Shown: positions 46,048 to 56,761 of the stretch, in pieces | Numbering within the stretch: the stretch's first letter is position 1 | Layout: each line of letters opens with the position of its first letter | Source: Ehrlichia muris AS145 | GTDB lineage: Bacteria > Pseudomonadota > Alphaproteobacteria > Rickettsiales > Anaplasmataceae | Assembly (NCBI RefSeq): GCF_000508225.1 | Contig: NC_023063.1 | Coordinates: forward strand, 1,116,001 to 1,180,000 | Length of the DNA: 64,000 bases | Direction of reading: 5' to 3' | Notes under the pieces: model-generated | The model's input: the letters and a program-made list of their open reading frames with translations, nothing else | What the model was told of the DNA's origin: nothing | Databases searched by the model: none | Position numbers and translations under genes: made by a program

Positions 46048-48636
46048 ATGCTTAGTATTGCACACAAAATATTTGGCTCGACAAATAGCAGGGTAATAAA
46101 ATCATTTCATAAAATAGTTCAAGATATAAATGCAATAGAACATGAAATTCAACTTCTCTCTAATGAAGCATTAAAATATAAAACTATAGAATTCAAGGAA
46201 GAACTTAAAAATGGAAAAACTTTAGATGACATTCTAGTACCAGCATTTGCTGTGGTAAGAGAAGCATCAAGAAGAGTACTAAATATGAGGCATTTTGATG
46301 TACAGCTCATAGGTGGAATAGTCCTACATAAAGGAATGATATCTGAAATGAAAACAGGTGAAGGAAAAACTTTAGTAGCAACACTAGCTGCATATTTAAA
46401 TGCATTAGAAGAAAAAGGAGTTCATATAGTAACAGTAAACGATTATCTAGCAAAACGTGACGCTGACTGGATGGGAGAATTATATAAGGCATTAGGAATA
46501 ACAGTTGGATGTATATTAACTGATACGAACGACTTAGAAAGAAAAAACGCTTATAACTGTGACGTATTATATTCAACAAACAATAACTTAGGATTTGATT
46601 ATCTTCGTGATAACATGAAATTCTCCAAAAAGGATATGGTACAAAGAGGCTTTAATTATGCAATAGTCGATGAAGTTGACTCAATATTAATAGATGAAGC
46701 AAGAACTCCTTTAATAATTTCTGGACAAGTCGATCAAGATATCAAAATGTACAAAGAAATAGACAATTTGATATATGAACTAACAGAAGAAGACTATGAA
46801 CTAGAAGAAAAAAGTAAAAATATCTTCTTAACTGAAGCTGGAATAACAAAAATTGAAAATTTATTAACTCAACGTAATCTTATTTCTTCTAATACATCCT
46901 TGTATGACATCGATAACATTATAATCATGCACTATATTACTCAAGCATTACGTGCACACAAAATGTTCGCCTTAGATAAGGATTACATAATTAAAAATGG
47001 CAACATAGTAATCATAGATGAGTTTACAGGCCGTATGATGGATGGAAGAAGATATTCAGATGGATTGCATCAAGCACTTGAAGCAAAAGAAAAACTAAAT
47101 ATCAACAGTGAAAATCAAACGTTGGCTTCTACTACATTTCAAAATTACTTCAGAATGTACACAAAACTCTCTGGTATGACTGGCACAGCAATAACTGAAT
47201 CAGAAGAATTCTTGGGAATATATAACTTACGAGTTGTGCAAATTCCAACAAATATACCTGTTCAAAGAATAGATTTAAACGACGATATATATTGTACAGA
47301 AGAAGAAAAGTTCAATGCTGTTATAAAATTCATTTCAGAATGTCATCACAAACTGCAACCTGTACTAGTAGGAACAGTAAGCATTGAAAAATCGGAAATG
47401 CTATCTAAGTTATTAACAAAAAATAAATTAAAACATTCTGTATTAAATGCACGCTATCATGAACAAGAAGCACATATAATAGCACAGGCTGGAATACCTG
47501 GAACAATTACTATTGCTACAAACATGGCTGGTAGAGGCACAGATATACAGCTTGGAGGAAATCTAAAAATGTTAGCAAAAGCAGTTATTGCTAATACTAC
47601 AGATAAAGAAGCAATGGAAATAAAATATAAACAACTTGCAGAAAAAGTAAAAAAAAATAAGGAACTAGCAATACAAGCTGGGGGATTGTGTGTAATTGGT
47701 ACAGAACGTCATGAGAGCAGAAGAATTGATAACCAATTAAGAGGAAGATCTGGTAGACAAGGAGACCCAGGGTTATCTAAATTTTTCTTATCATTAGATG
47801 ATGATTTACTAAGAATATTTGGATCAGATAAGATAAAAGGAGTTCTCCAAAAATTAGGCATGAAAAAAGATGAAGCTATTCAACATACACTGATAAGCAG
47901 ATCTATTGAAAAAGCACAATATAAGGTTGAATCAAGAAACTATGATATTAGAAAGTCTTTATTAAAATTTGACAACGTAATAAACGAGCAAAGAAAAGTC
48001 GTTTTTGAGCAAAGAAATCAAATTTTAGAGAATGATTCTTACAACATTTCAATTATATATCGAGATCTTAACAGAGATATAGTTAACAATACAATACATG
48101 ACAAGTATTATAATTTGGATGATGATACATACAAAGCACTATCATCTGAATTTACAAGAATATATAATATCACTCTGGATTATAGTATTATCAGTAGTTT
48201 TGAAAGTACAGACAAAGTTTTAGAATACCTAAACAAAATCGTCGACGAACATTTCGCTCAAAAAATAGAAGAATTAACATCTAAAGATCAAAAGGCATGG
48301 GATCATATAGTGAAAAAAGTCATGATAATGTCATTGGATTATCTATGGAGAGATCACCTTGCTGCGCTGGATAGTCTAAAATGTGGAATAAATTTAAGAT
48401 CTATAGCACAAAAAGATCCACTAAACGAGTTTAAAGCCGAAGCATTTTCTATGCTTGAGAATATGATGAGCAAGTTCTATGAATTAATAATACAGAGACT
48501 ATCTTACTTAAAATTTGATATAGAGTTAAGTGATATACAAAAAACAGAATATAACATTAATCATTCTAAAATTTCACGTAATGAAAAATGTCCTTGTGGA
48601 TCAGGAAAAAAATTCAAACATTGTCACGGTACTTAA
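46048..48636 (+). CDS. secA: Protein translocase ATPase SecA
   Basis: SecA is the ATP-driven motor that pushes preproteins, including the P28 porins, through Sec[20 protein letters not shown] is Walker A and [17 protein letters not shown] is the DEVD/DEAD region. The preprotein cross-linking domain lies between about 225 and 370. [13 protein letters not shown] and [23 protein letters not shown] belong to the second nucleotide domain. [14 protein letters not shown] at the C-terminus is the zinc-binding SEC-C tail. The length of 862 aa is complete. This gene marks the downstream border of the p28 locus in Ehrlichia. Confidence 0.98.
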   Translation: MLSIAHKIFGSTNSRVIKSFHKIVQDINAIEHEIQLLSNEALKYKTIEFKEELKNGKTLDDILVPAFAVVREASRRVLNMRHFDVQLIGGIVLHKGMISEMKTGEGKTLVATLAAYLNALEEKGVHIVTVNDYLAKRDADWMGELYKALGITVGCILTDTNDLERKNAYNCDVLYSTNNNLGFDYLRDNMKFSKKDMVQRGFNYAIVDEVDSILIDEARTPLIISGQVDQDIKMYKEIDNLIYELTEEDYELEEKSKNIFLTEAGITKIENLLTQRNLISSNTSLYDIDNIIIMHYITQALRAHKMFALDKDYIIKNGNIVIIDEFTGRMMDGRRYSDGLHQALEAKEKLNINSENQTLASTTFQNYFRMYTKLSGMTGTAITESEEFLGIYNLRVVQIPTNIPVQRIDLNDDIYCTEEEKFNAVIKFISECHHKLQPVLVGTVSIEKSEMLSKLLTKNKLKHSVLNARYHEQEAHIIAQAGIPGTITIATNMAGRGTDIQLGGNLKMLAKAVIANTTDKEAMEIKYKQLAEKVKKNKELAIQAGGLCVIGTERHESRRIDNQLRGRSGRQGDPGLSKFFLSLDDDLLRIFGSDKIKGVLQKLGMKKDEAIQHTLISRSIEKAQYKVESRNYDIRKSLLKFDNVINEQRKVVFEQRNQILENDSYNISIIYRDLNRDIVNNTIHDKYYNLDDDTYKALSSEFTRIYNITLDYSIISSFESTDKVLEYLNKIVDEHFAQKIEELTSKDQKAWDHIVKKVMIMSLDYLWRDHLAALDSLKCGINLRSIAQKDPLNEFKAEAFSMLENMMSKFYELIIQRLSYLKFDIELSDIQKTEYNINHSKISRNEKCPCGSGKKFKHCHGT

Positions 48637-49030
48637 TGTTACCCTACTTATATACTGTTGATAAAAATAATTGCTTGACTATTTTGAAGATTACAAATTT
48701 CAAAACTTTTAATTAAAAGAAAACTAGAGCTAAATTATACCATGGTTATATAAGCTCAAAAACCTTTTCGACTTTATAAAGCTACAAAAATACCAACTAA
48801 GGTACGTATCTGACACTTTCGTATCAAAACAGAAATCGCACTACTGCTATTTCAATAGATGAACAATACGTACCTTACACAAAACTCTTTAAAAGTCACT
48901 TTTACTTATGTAATACATAACACACTATTACATTGAATACAAACTACTATAACAAGTATAATGTATCAACATAACAAGCTATACACACAACTAATAGTTC
49001 ATATTCTCAGCATTTATTTTAAATAAAAAT
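48637..49030. other. Convergent spacer after secA
   Basis: AT-rich spacer with a long-looped inverted repeat at 48798-48877. No gene was recognised. Confidence 0.5.
48798..48877. repeat. 12-bp perfect inverted repeat with 56-base spacer
   Basis: TAAGGTACGTAT (48798-48809) and ATACGTACCTTA (48866-48877) are exact reverse complements. The spacer has no obvious inner stem. It lies between convergent secA and the gene at 49031. Confidence 0.75.
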
Positions 49031-49519
49031 TTATATATCAAAATAGGCATCTTTTTGATAAAAAATATCCCTAATAACATCCACAAGATTAAAATTTTCA
49101 CTTTCATTTTCACTTCTATACACAAGAACAGCCATAGCAGGTTCATTACTAACTTCTACTCTCGACGGATCCATCAATAGTATACTATGTTCATCAATTA
49201 AGAAAGCAACATCCATTCCATTTAATATAGACACCAGAAAAGTCTTATCAACTGATGTAGTATAATTAACATCTTTAACAGGATCATAATGTTCAAGAGT
49301 AATGTTCAAATTACATTTCTCAGAATATCCATTCATATTATCATCTATAATACTTAATGTACCTTTATCTCCTGTCAAATTATTAACAATATTTGCAGTA
49401 GCATAATAACTATCTGCTGGATCATTGAGATACATTATACCATGATAAATATCAACATTAGAATGACCATTTTGCTGAATTAAAAATTCAACATCAAAAA
49501 AAATATTATCTGTTTCCAT
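49031..49519 (-). CDS. Small acidic protein of unknown function, 162 aa
   Basis: I do not recognise this protein. It is very acidic, has no signal peptide or membrane segment, and is predicted to be rich in beta strands (FFDVEFLIQQNG, IYHGIMYLND, LNITLEHYDP). AGAGGT precedes the ATG at 49519. The segment with LNITLEHYD and, 20 residues on, FLVSIL vaguely recalls the FEQH module of the two small genes before secA, but the match is too weak to claim. It lies divergent to ftsZ. Confidence 0.7.
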   Translation of the reverse strand: METDNIFFDVEFLIQQNGHSNVDIYHGIMYLNDPADSYYATANIVNNLTGDKGTLSIIDDNMNGYSEKCNLNITLEHYDPVKDVNYTTSVDKTFLVSILNGMDVAFLIDEHSILLMDPSRVEVSNEPAMAVLVYRSENESENFNLVDVIRDIFYQKDAYFDI

Positions 49520-49962
49520 AATAAAACCTCTGTTTATTAATATAACTTAGAAAATAATACATTATAATTAAAAAATTAATATAAATATTTATCTTATAGA
49601 AAATTATCTACATATATTAATTATAAAAATGCATTTGTTCATGCATTCCGAATTTTTTATACATTCCATAGATGATATCTTCTTATTAATTGAATTCACC
49701 TAATATTAACATGGTAATACATTTAGAATACTTTTTCACAATCTTAGTTTTCCTATATCACAATTTTCAACTAAAATTCAGTTTTACATTGCACAATTAA
49801 TTTATGTAGAACCACCCTTAAATGATTAATATCAATACAAATATGTAATGTCATAAATTTATTATTAGTTAATATACATACTTAATTTATTCTATATTTA
49901 TCAAATTATTTGCATTATTTTATTGACGTAGTATATTAAGTTATCTTTACTATGTGCTCAGT
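49520..49962. other. Divergent promoter region of ftsZ and a small acidic gene
   Basis: AT-rich. TTGACG at about 49924 could be a -35 for ftsZ, but no good -10 lies 17 bases on. No gene was seen. Confidence 0.4.
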
Positions 49963-51225
49963 ATGTCTTTAAATATTTGTTTACCAGACCAATCTCTACT
50001 AAAACCAAGAATTACAGTTTTTGGTGTAGGAGGCGCTGGTGGTAATGCTGTTAATAACATGATACAATCTAATCTGCATGGCGTTAATTTCGTAGTAGCC
50101 AATACAGATGCACAAGCATTAGAACTTTCTTTATCAGAAAAGAAAATTCAACTAGGTATTGACTTAACAAAAGGATTAGGGGCAGGATCACTTCCAGAAG
50201 TTGGTAAAGGTGCTGCAGAAGAATCAATAAATGAAATTATTGAAGAAATCTCAGACAGTAATATGTTGTTTATAACTGCCGGAATGGGTGGTGGAACAGG
50301 CACAGGAGCAGCTCCTGTAATTGCCAGAGTTGCCAAGGAAAATAAAATTCTCACCATAGGAGTTGTTACAAAGCCTTTTCATTTTGAAGGAGCGCACCGG
50401 ATGAGAACAGCAGAATTTGGATTAGAAGAGTTACAAAAATATGTTGATACTCTGATAGTAATTCCTAATCAGAATTTATTCAGAATCGCCAATGAAAAAA
50501 CAACATTTGCAGACGCATTTAAGCTCGCAGACACTGTATTACATACAGGAGTTCGTGGTATAACTGATTTAATGGTAATGCCAGGACTTATTAACTTAGA
50601 TTTTGCTGATATTAGAGCAATAATGAGCGAAATGGGTAAAGCTATGATGGGTACAGGAGAAGCTGAAGGAGAAAACAGAGCCATATTAGCAGCTGAAGCA
50701 GCTATATCCAATCCTTTGTTGGATAACATTTCAATGAAAGGAGCGAAAGGTATATTAATCAATATAACAGGTGGATTGGACATGACTTTATTTGAAGTTG
50801 ATGCAGCTGCAAATCGTATCAGGGAAGAAGTAGACAGTCACGCTAATATAATATTTGGATCAACATTTAACAAAGAAAGTGAAGGAAAAATTAGAGTATC
50901 TGTTTTAGCAACAGGAATAGATAATGAAGAAGTAGTAATACAAAACAAAAGTACATTTAAAGACAAAGGAACCCATAGTGATATATCTGAAATATCAAAT
51001 AAACCTTTTAACCCATTAGATAATGAAATTGCCTATTATAAACCAAGTAATCCTGGAGAAGATATAATTAATTCTATAAGTCATGTCAAAAGACAGGATC
51101 ATAAAGCAGAAAGCCAAAAATCTAGTAACAAAGTTTCTGAATCAGATTATAAGATACAGTTTAATAAAAACGAATATTGGGATGAGGAATCATTTAATAT
51201 CCCAACTTTTTTAAGAAAAAAATAA
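49963..51225 (+). CDS. ftsZ: Cell division protein FtsZ
   Basis: FtsZ is the tubulin-like GTPase that forms the division ring. The protein has [26 protein letters not shown], the tubulin signature [10 protein letters not shown], and the T7-loop region with NLDFADI. The variable linker follows residue 320, and the end [15 protein letters not shown] is the FtsA/ZipA-binding tail (xxIPxFLRxK). ATG 49963 gives 420 aa; a GTG three codons earlier is possible. The stop overlaps the next start (TAATG). Confidence 0.97.
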   Translation: MSLNICLPDQSLLKPRITVFGVGGAGGNAVNNMIQSNLHGVNFVVANTDAQALELSLSEKKIQLGIDLTKGLGAGSLPEVGKGAAEESINEIIEEISDSNMLFITAGMGGGTGTGAAPVIARVAKENKILTIGVVTKPFHFEGAHRMRTAEFGLEELQKYVDTLIVIPNQNLFRIANEKTTFADAFKLADTVLHTGVRGITDLMVMPGLINLDFADIRAIMSEMGKAMMGTGEAEGENRAILAAEAAISNPLLDNISMKGAKGILINITGGLDMTLFEVDAAANRIREEVDSHANIIFGSTFNKESEGKIRVSVLATGIDNEEVVIQNKSTFKDKGTHSDISEISNKPFNPLDNEIAYYKPSNPGEDIINSISHVKRQDHKAESQKSSNKVSESDYKIQFNKNEYWDEESFNIPTFLRKK

Positions 51226-51632
51226 TGTTCTACTGGCTTTTAAAAACAGAACCGCATGATTTCTCATGGGATAATATGGTACATGATAAAATTACTGTAT
51301 GGGACAATGTACTAAATTACCAAGCACAAAATTATCTAAAAACAATGAAGTATACTGATCTTGCTTTTTTTTACCATTCTGGAAAAGAAAAAGGAATAAT
51401 AGGAATTGTATCCATAGACAAAGAATTTTATCTATCCAATACAAATAATAAATTCGGTGTTGTTGAAGTCAAAACACATACAAAATTAAATAAGACCGTT
51501 TTTTTGAAAGATATAAAATTAAACCCTATATTAAAAAATATGTTAATTTTAAAACAACCACGTCTATCAGTTTCTCCAGTAACAGAACAAGAGTGGAATT
51601 GCATCTTACAATTAAGCGAGACTATACTGTGA
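51225..51632 (+). CDS. EVE domain protein
   Basis: The EVE domain is a PUA-like fold that can bind modified bases in nucleic acids; bacterial single-domain forms have no settled role. The protein opens YWLLKTEPHDFSWDNM, has the VWDNVLNYQAQNYLKTMK and LAFFYHSGKEKGIIGIV motifs, all typical. At 135 aa it is slightly short but complete. Its ATG overlaps the ftsZ stop by one base, and its own stop overlaps the ybeY start, so the three genes appear to be translated in a chain. Confidence 0.9.
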   Translation: MFYWLLKTEPHDFSWDNMVHDKITVWDNVLNYQAQNYLKTMKYTDLAFFYHSGKEKGIIGIVSIDKEFYLSNTNNKFGVVEVKTHTKLNKTVFLKDIKLNPILKNMLILKQPRLSVSPVTEQEWNCILQLSETIL

Positions 51633-52141
51633 TTGAAATCAATGTTTATTATAGAAAATGGTATAACATCATAAATAAGCCAAAAAGTTTTGTTAAAAAT
51701 ATCATAAATATTTCCTTAATAGACCTAAATATTTATGAATACAAGCCTATAATTTCTGTTGTACTAGCAAACAATAAATTATTACAAAAATTAAACTATG
51801 AATACAGAAAAAAAGACAAACCAACAAATGTATTATCATTCCCATACAACAAATTAAATAAGAATTGTTATTTAGGAGAAATTTTCATTTCATTAGATAT
51901 TCTTATAAGTGAATCCATCGATTTAAATATACCATTAGAACACCATACATCCCATATGCTTATTCACGGATTATTACACATCTTAGATTACGATCATGAA
52001 GAACCGCTAGATCAACACATAATGGAATCTATTGAAATTAAGTTACTAGATAAACTAGGGATAAAAAACCCTTATGTTCCACGTGAAACATACTACTCAA
52101 ATAAAAGCTCTACAAAAAACCATATTATTATCAATTCATAA
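51629..52141 (+). CDS. ybeY: Endoribonuclease YbeY
   Basis: YbeY is a metal-dependent endoribonuclease that takes part in 16S rRNA maturation and ribosome quality control. The signature HMLIHGLLHILDYDHE contains the three zinc-binding histidines. PTNVLSFPY and LGEIFIS are the conserved strands ahead of it. I chose the GTG at 51629, which overlaps the stop of the EVE gene as GTGA and gives 170 aa; an earlier GTG at 51593 would lie inside the upstream gene. A tail of about 30 residues after the motif is somewhat longer than usual. Confidence 0.92.
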   Translation: MIEINVYYRKWYNIINKPKSFVKNIINISLIDLNIYEYKPIISVVLANNKLLQKLNYEYRKKDKPTNVLSFPYNKLNKNCYLGEIFISLDILISESIDLNIPLEHHTSHMLIHGLLHILDYDHEEPLDQHIMESIEIKLLDKLGIKNPYVPRETYYSNKSSTKNHIIINS

Positions 52142-52244
52142 TTAAAGTTCGCATTATATTCTCATTTACAATATTTAAGAATAAAAAACTCAGTGACACC
52201 AGTCTGATCTTGTATATAATTTGAAAAACATGTAAATTATCTGT

Positions 52245-53027
52245 ATGAGCAAAATTTTTGCAGTAGTAAATCAAAAAGGTGGTGTAGGAAAAACCACAAC
52301 CAGTATAAACTTATCAACAGCTTTTGCTATAGTAAATAAAAAAACTCTACTAATAGATTTAGATCCTCAAGGCAATAGCAGCACTGGATTTGGAATAACC
52401 TATAAACAAAGAACAAACACAGTATATGAAGTATTAGTTAATAACTTATCTATATCAGCAGCTGTCGTAAAAACTGAAATACCAAACCTACATTTACTAC
52501 CATCAACAGTAGATTTATCTGCAGCAGAAATCGAGCTAACACAAGTACAGCAAAGAGAATTTATTTTACAAAAGTCCTTATATGAAGCAAAAAATTCATA
52601 CGACTATATTTTTATTGATTGTCCTCCATCTTTAGGATTACTAACAGTAAATGCATTAATAGCTGCAGATTCAATCATCATTCCTTTACAATGTGAATTC
52701 TTTGCCTTAGAAGGACTTAGCCATTTAATAAAAACCATAGAAATAATAAAAAAACACCTTAATCCATTTCTATCAATAGAAGGAATTATCTTAACCATGT
52801 ATGACAAAAGAAATAAGTTAAGCGAACAAGTAGAAGAAGACATTAGAAAATACTTAAAAGAGTCTGTATACAAAACAGTTATTCCTAGAAATGTAAGATT
52901 ATCTGAAGCACCATCTCATGGAAAACCTGCTATAATTTACGATTTTAAATGTGCAGGTTCTCAAGCATATATATATCTAGCAAAAGAAATCCTAAATAAA
53001 CAAAAAAACAATAGGTGTTCAAAATGA
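52245..53027 (+). CDS. parA: Chromosome partitioning ATPase ParA
   Basis: ParA is the Walker-type ATPase that moves ParB-bound origins to the poles. VNQKGGVGKTTTSINL is the deviant Walker A loop with its signature lysine. DLDPQGNSSTG and IFIDCPPSLG are the next motifs. The length of 260 aa is normal. The stop overlaps the start of parB as ATGA, so translation is coupled. No parS site (TGTTTCACGTGAAACA) was noticed nearby in the window. Confidence 0.95.
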   Translation: MSKIFAVVNQKGGVGKTTTSINLSTAFAIVNKKTLLIDLDPQGNSSTGFGITYKQRTNTVYEVLVNNLSISAAVVKTEIPNLHLLPSTVDLSAAEIELTQVQQREFILQKSLYEAKNSYDYIFIDCPPSLGLLTVNALIAADSIIIPLQCEFFALEGLSHLIKTIEIIKKHLNPFLSIEGIILTMYDKRNKLSEQVEEDIRKYLKESVYKTVIPRNVRLSEAPSHGKPAIIYDFKCAGSQAYIYLAKEILNKQKNNRCSK

Positions 53028-53872
53028 CAAAAAGATTAGGAAAAGGCATTTTTGAGTTAATAGGAAATAACACGTTAGAAATTAACAATAACATTGCCAA
53101 CATTAGTACTGATACTCATCTCACAATGCCAATAAACCTATTAAATCCCAGCACATCACAACCAAGAAAAATATTTGATCAAGAATCACTTAGAGAATTA
53201 GCAGAATCTATTTCCAAACATGGTATAATACAACCAATCATCATTAGGAAAAATCCAAACAAAAAAGGCTATGAGATAATAGCAGGAGAAAGAAGGTGGA
53301 GAGCTAGTATATTAGCAAAATTAAAATCAGTACCTGTGATTGTAAAAGAAATAAGTGATAATCAGTGTTTAGAATTATCAATTATAGAAAATATACAAAG
53401 ACAAGACTTAACACCTATAGAAGAAGCTGAGGCATACTTCAACTTAACAAATACTTTCTCGTATACACATGAAGACTTAGCTTCTACTATAGGTAAAAGC
53501 CGTAGTCATATTACAAATATGATAAGAATATTATCTTTACCACCTTCTATAAAATCAATGATAAACAATAAACTCATATCATTTGGCCATGCTAGGGCTT
53601 TAATAAACACAGAAAACCCAGAAGAAATAGCGCAAAAAATTATTTCTTCAAATTTAAATGTAAGACAAACTGAGTTACTAATCAAAAATTTACAAAAACC
53701 ATATAAGAACAAAATCCAAAAAAATCTAATAGAATTAGAACAATCACTATCGGAAATATTAAAGCTACAAGTAAAAATAAACGGATTACAAAACAAAGGC
53801 AGTATTATTATAAAATACAATAACACACAGCAACTTAACTCAATACTAGATAAGCTAAAGAAAACAACTTAA
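53024..53872 (+). CDS. parB: Chromosome partitioning protein ParB
   Basis: ParB binds parS centromere sites, spreads on DNA with CTP, and stimulates ParA. The protein opens KRLGKGIFELI (the ParA-interacting N-terminus), then PSTSQPRKIFDQESLRELAESI, IAGERRWRASILAKL (the CTP-binding GERRxRA motif), ENIQRQDLTPIEEAEAY and the helix-turn-helix LASTIGKSRSHITNMIRIL. I chose the ATG at 53024; a GTG at 53015 is upstream. The length is 282 aa. Confidence 0.95.
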   Translation: MTKRLGKGIFELIGNNTLEINNNIANISTDTHLTMPINLLNPSTSQPRKIFDQESLRELAESISKHGIIQPIIIRKNPNKKGYEIIAGERRWRASILAKLKSVPVIVKEISDNQCLELSIIENIQRQDLTPIEEAEAYFNLTNTFSYTHEDLASTIGKSRSHITNMIRILSLPPSIKSMINNKLISFGHARALINTENPEEIAQKIISSNLNVRQTELLIKNLQKPYKNKIQKNLIELEQSLSEILKLQVKINGLQNKGSIIIKYNNTQQLNSILDKLKKTT

Positions 53873-54047
53873 GTATAAACATCAATATTAAAATCATTGA
53901 TAACACTAAAGATATATAATTTTCATAAATAAAATCAACCACTTATTGAGTCAAAATAACCCTAAAAAGTCAGTATTTACAAAATTATAATTGAGCTAAT
54001 TACACATAGCATATATTATAGTATAAAGTTACAGTTTACATATTATA

Positions 54048-54566
54048 ATGAGAAATAACCTTATATGCCTTGGTATAATTACATCATCTCATGGAATTAA
54101 CGGACATGTAAAAATAAGAACTTTCACAGAAAAACCTGAAAATTTTACATCTTACGGAACGTTAACTGATGGAGCAAACACATATAAAATAAGGATAATA
54201 TCTGTCATATCACAAAATACAATAATTGCAGAAATCAAAGGTATAATATCAAGAAATGATGCAGATTCATTAAGAAGCAAAAAGCTCTTTATAGAAAAAA
54301 ACAAATTACCAAATCTTACAAATGACGAATTCTACCACAACGATTTAATAGGACTAAATGTTATCTTAGAAAACAATAATGTTTATGGAAATATAAAGAA
54401 AGTTCACAATTTTGGATCATGTGATATTATAGAAATATGTCTTTCTGATTCAAAAAAAACTACTATGCTACCTTTTACAAAAGGTATATTCCCTTATATA
54501 AATGTTAAAGAAAAATATATAATAATAAATCCACCAGAAGTTATAGGAAATAGCAGTGACATTTAG
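54048..54566 (+). CDS. rimM: Ribosome maturation factor RimM
   Basis: RimM assists assembly of the 30S head. The protein begins [23 protein letters not shown], the standard RimM opening, and has the PRC-barrel half from about residue 95 ([11 protein letters not shown] and [11 protein letters not shown]). The length of 172 aa is normal. It overlaps trmD by 11 bases. In most bacteria rpsP precedes rimM; here parB is upstream with a 175-base gap, so rpsP has been relocated. Confidence 0.93.
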   Translation: MRNNLICLGIITSSHGINGHVKIRTFTEKPENFTSYGTLTDGANTYKIRIISVISQNTIIAEIKGIISRNDADSLRSKKLFIEKNKLPNLTNDEFYHNDLIGLNVILENNNVYGNIKKVHNFGSCDIIEICLSDSKKTTMLPFTKGIFPYINVKEKYIIINPPEVIGNSSDI

Positions 54567-55263
54567 TGTTAACGTTTTAACCATATTTCCAGAGATGTTT
54601 CCAGGAACATTAAACTATTCAGTAATAGGTAGAGCCTTAAATAAAGGTATTTGGAATCTTAACGTTATCGATATAAGGTCATTTGCAAAAGATAAACACA
54701 AAAGCGTAGATGATAGACCTTATGGTGGTGGCCCTGGAATGATAATGAAAGCAGATGTTATAGGGTCAGCAGTAGATGAAGTATTAAGTAAGAACAAAAA
54801 TACAAAACTGATATACATGTCTCCCAGTGGAGTAAAATTAAATCAAGATATTTCTGGACAATTAACACATTTTTCTAATATAACTATATTATGTGGTCGC
54901 TTTGAAGGAATAGATAGGAGAATTTTAGATTTTTATGATTTTCATGAAATAAGTATTGGAGATTATATATTATCTGGCGGAGAAGTTGCTTGTATGGTTC
55001 TCATAGAGGCTTGTGTCAGACTTATACCTGGAGTAGTTAATAATACACAAAGCATATGTGATGAAAGCTTTACTTCAAGCTATAAGTTAGAATATCCTCA
55101 GTACACACGTCCAGCAAAATGGAGAGGGTTAGAAGTTCCTGATGTTTTACTTTCTGGAAATCATAAAAAGATTAATCGTTGGAAAGCTAATCAATCTTAC
55201 TGTATAACCAAGCAAAGGCGTCCTGAGTTGACTAGTACCATAGATGGAGATATATATGAGTGA
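54556..55263 (+). CDS. trmD: tRNA (guanine-N1)-methyltransferase TrmD
   Basis: TrmD makes m1G37 in tRNAs that read CNN codons, preventing frameshifts. The SPOUT-family features are [11 protein letters not shown] at the start, [15 protein letters not shown], the trefoil knot YMSPSGVKL with [13 protein letters not shown] and [12 protein letters not shown], and the C-terminal [21 protein letters not shown]. It begins with GTG inside rimM and overlaps rplS by eight bases, forming a tightly coupled trio. Confidence 0.96.
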   Translation: MTFSVNVLTIFPEMFPGTLNYSVIGRALNKGIWNLNVIDIRSFAKDKHKSVDDRPYGGGPGMIMKADVIGSAVDEVLSKNKNTKLIYMSPSGVKLNQDISGQLTHFSNITILCGRFEGIDRRILDFYDFHEISIGDYILSGGEVACMVLIEACVRLIPGVVNNTQSICDESFTSSYKLEYPQYTRPAKWRGLEVPDVLLSGNHKKINRWKANQSYCITKQRRPELTSTIDGDIYE

Positions 55264-55633
55264 TTTGCTTAAGGAGTTCAATGAACAACAAATGAATTTG
55301 TTGTCCAACAAAGAAGTTCCAAAGTTTAGTTCAGGTGATACACTAAGAGTAAGAATGAGAATTTTTGATGGAGTAAGTGAGCGCTTACAGATATTTGAAG
55401 GAGTATGTATAAAAAGAAAAAATAATGGGTTACACTCTTCATTCACTTTAAGGAAAATAAGTTATAATGAAAGTATTCAATTACAAGTGTTTTTATATTC
55501 TCCTATCGTAGAATCTATAGAAGTTGTCAAATTTGGTAGAGTACGCAGAGCAAAACTTTACTATATGCTTAGTTTGTTTGGTAAATCTGCAAGAATAAAA
55601 GAACGTAACGATAGAACAAAAAAGCTATCTTAA
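55256..55633 (+). CDS. rplS: 50S ribosomal protein L19
   Basis: L19 sits at the 30S-50S interface. The protein has the expected order: [43 protein letters not shown], a [27 protein letters not shown] run over two strands, and the basic end ARIKER. I chose the ATG at 55256, within the last codons of trmD, giving 125 aa; a start four codons earlier is possible but not supported. Confidence 0.95.
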   Translation: MSDLLKEFNEQQMNLLSNKEVPKFSSGDTLRVRMRIFDGVSERLQIFEGVCIKRKNNGLHSSFTLRKISYNESIQLQVFLYSPIVESIEVVKFGRVRRAKLYYMLSLFGKSARIKERNDRTKKLS

Positions 55634-55859
55634 ACTTATATAGCATTGTTGTAGTTACTATTGTAAGTGGAAGGTTTGCAAGTAGTATCATTTGTTGTTT
55701 TTTATAAATTTTCAAGTTTTATACATTGTACAAAACCTGCAGTTAACTTTCTTTAAGTATTTATTGAAAAAGGTTTAAACTATCTAAATCTTCTTCTATA
55801 GTAATAAAGTAGTGATGTATTTGTTGGGTATAACTCATTACATATCAATATTCAGGGTT

Positions 55860-56351
55860 TCAATTTTTATTTATTTTATATAACAGAAAATCCATGGCTG
55901 CATCTGCTGATGACACTTGCACTTCATATCTACTCATATCATTAAAATAACATTTTTTATAATCACTTTCTATATTTGAAGCATAGCCTATATAAACTAA
56001 CCCTACTTGCTCATCATCAACAGCAGGACCAGCAAATCCAGTAATTGAGATAGATATATTAGCTTTTGAATTTTCTAAAACACCAACTGCCATTAAAATA
56101 GATACTTCTGAACTCACAGCCCCATATTTATCAATAAGATCTTTATCAATATTTAAAAATTTAGTTTTAGATTCATTTGAATACACAACAAAACTATAAT
56201 CCAACACTTTTGATGCTCCTGGAATACAAGATAATAAAAAAGACATTAGTCCTGCTGTACATGATTCAGCTATCACTAGTTTAGAATTGTTTTCTATCAG
56301 TTTAGAAACACAAGTTCTAGCTTTTTCTAACATTCCTTGTTCTATCATCAC
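55860..56351 (-). CDS. CinA C-terminal family amidohydrolase (nicotinamide-nucleotide amidase type)
   Basis: Proteins of this family deamidate nicotinamide mononucleotide in the pyridine nucleotide salvage cycle (PncC). The protein is a single CinA C-terminal domain: LVIAESCTAGLMSFLL contains the catalytic serine, followed by YSFVVYSNESKTKFL, GAVSSEVSILMA and the ISITGFAGP motif. The N-terminal COG1058 half of full CinA is missing, as is normal for PncC. The length of 163 aa fits. It faces rplS and is transcribed toward it. Confidence 0.88.
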   Translation of the reverse strand: MMIEQGMLEKARTCVSKLIENNSKLVIAESCTAGLMSFLLSCIPGASKVLDYSFVVYSNESKTKFLNIDKDLIDKYGAVSSEVSILMAVGVLENSKANISISITGFAGPAVDDEQVGLVYIGYASNIESDYKKCYFNDMSRYEVQVSSADAAMDFLLYKINKN

Positions 56352-56761
56352 GTAATAATATCATAGAAACTATAAACAAATCTATATAACCACTTAAGTT
56401 AAGTAAAACAATAATCAACATAATAATAAAAAAAACATAAACATATTAAGTTAATGAGCTGCAAATATTATAGATTACAACTAATAATAGAAATCTATAT
56501 TTTTCTATAGCTTCTATGATATAATCCCATAAAATCTTTTAACTTATAATAATAGTTATTTAGTCACAGAATTTGTTATACTAAAAACACATGCTGTAGT
56601 TGTAAGAACTGTAATCTTCTTTAAACTTGCTATAAAAGCTCATTGAGTATAGTAATTGAATTAAAAAATACAATGTAACACACCTAAAATTAAGATATAA
56701 TAAAAAAAATAAAATTGTGACTAAAAAAAACTAGATACTAACTCATAGTTGAAATATTAAT
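56352..56761. other. Divergent spacer between cinA-type gene and thrS
   Basis: AT-rich; must contain the thrS promoter. I looked for a T-box or thrS-like operator hairpin and saw none that was convincing. Confidence 0.45.
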
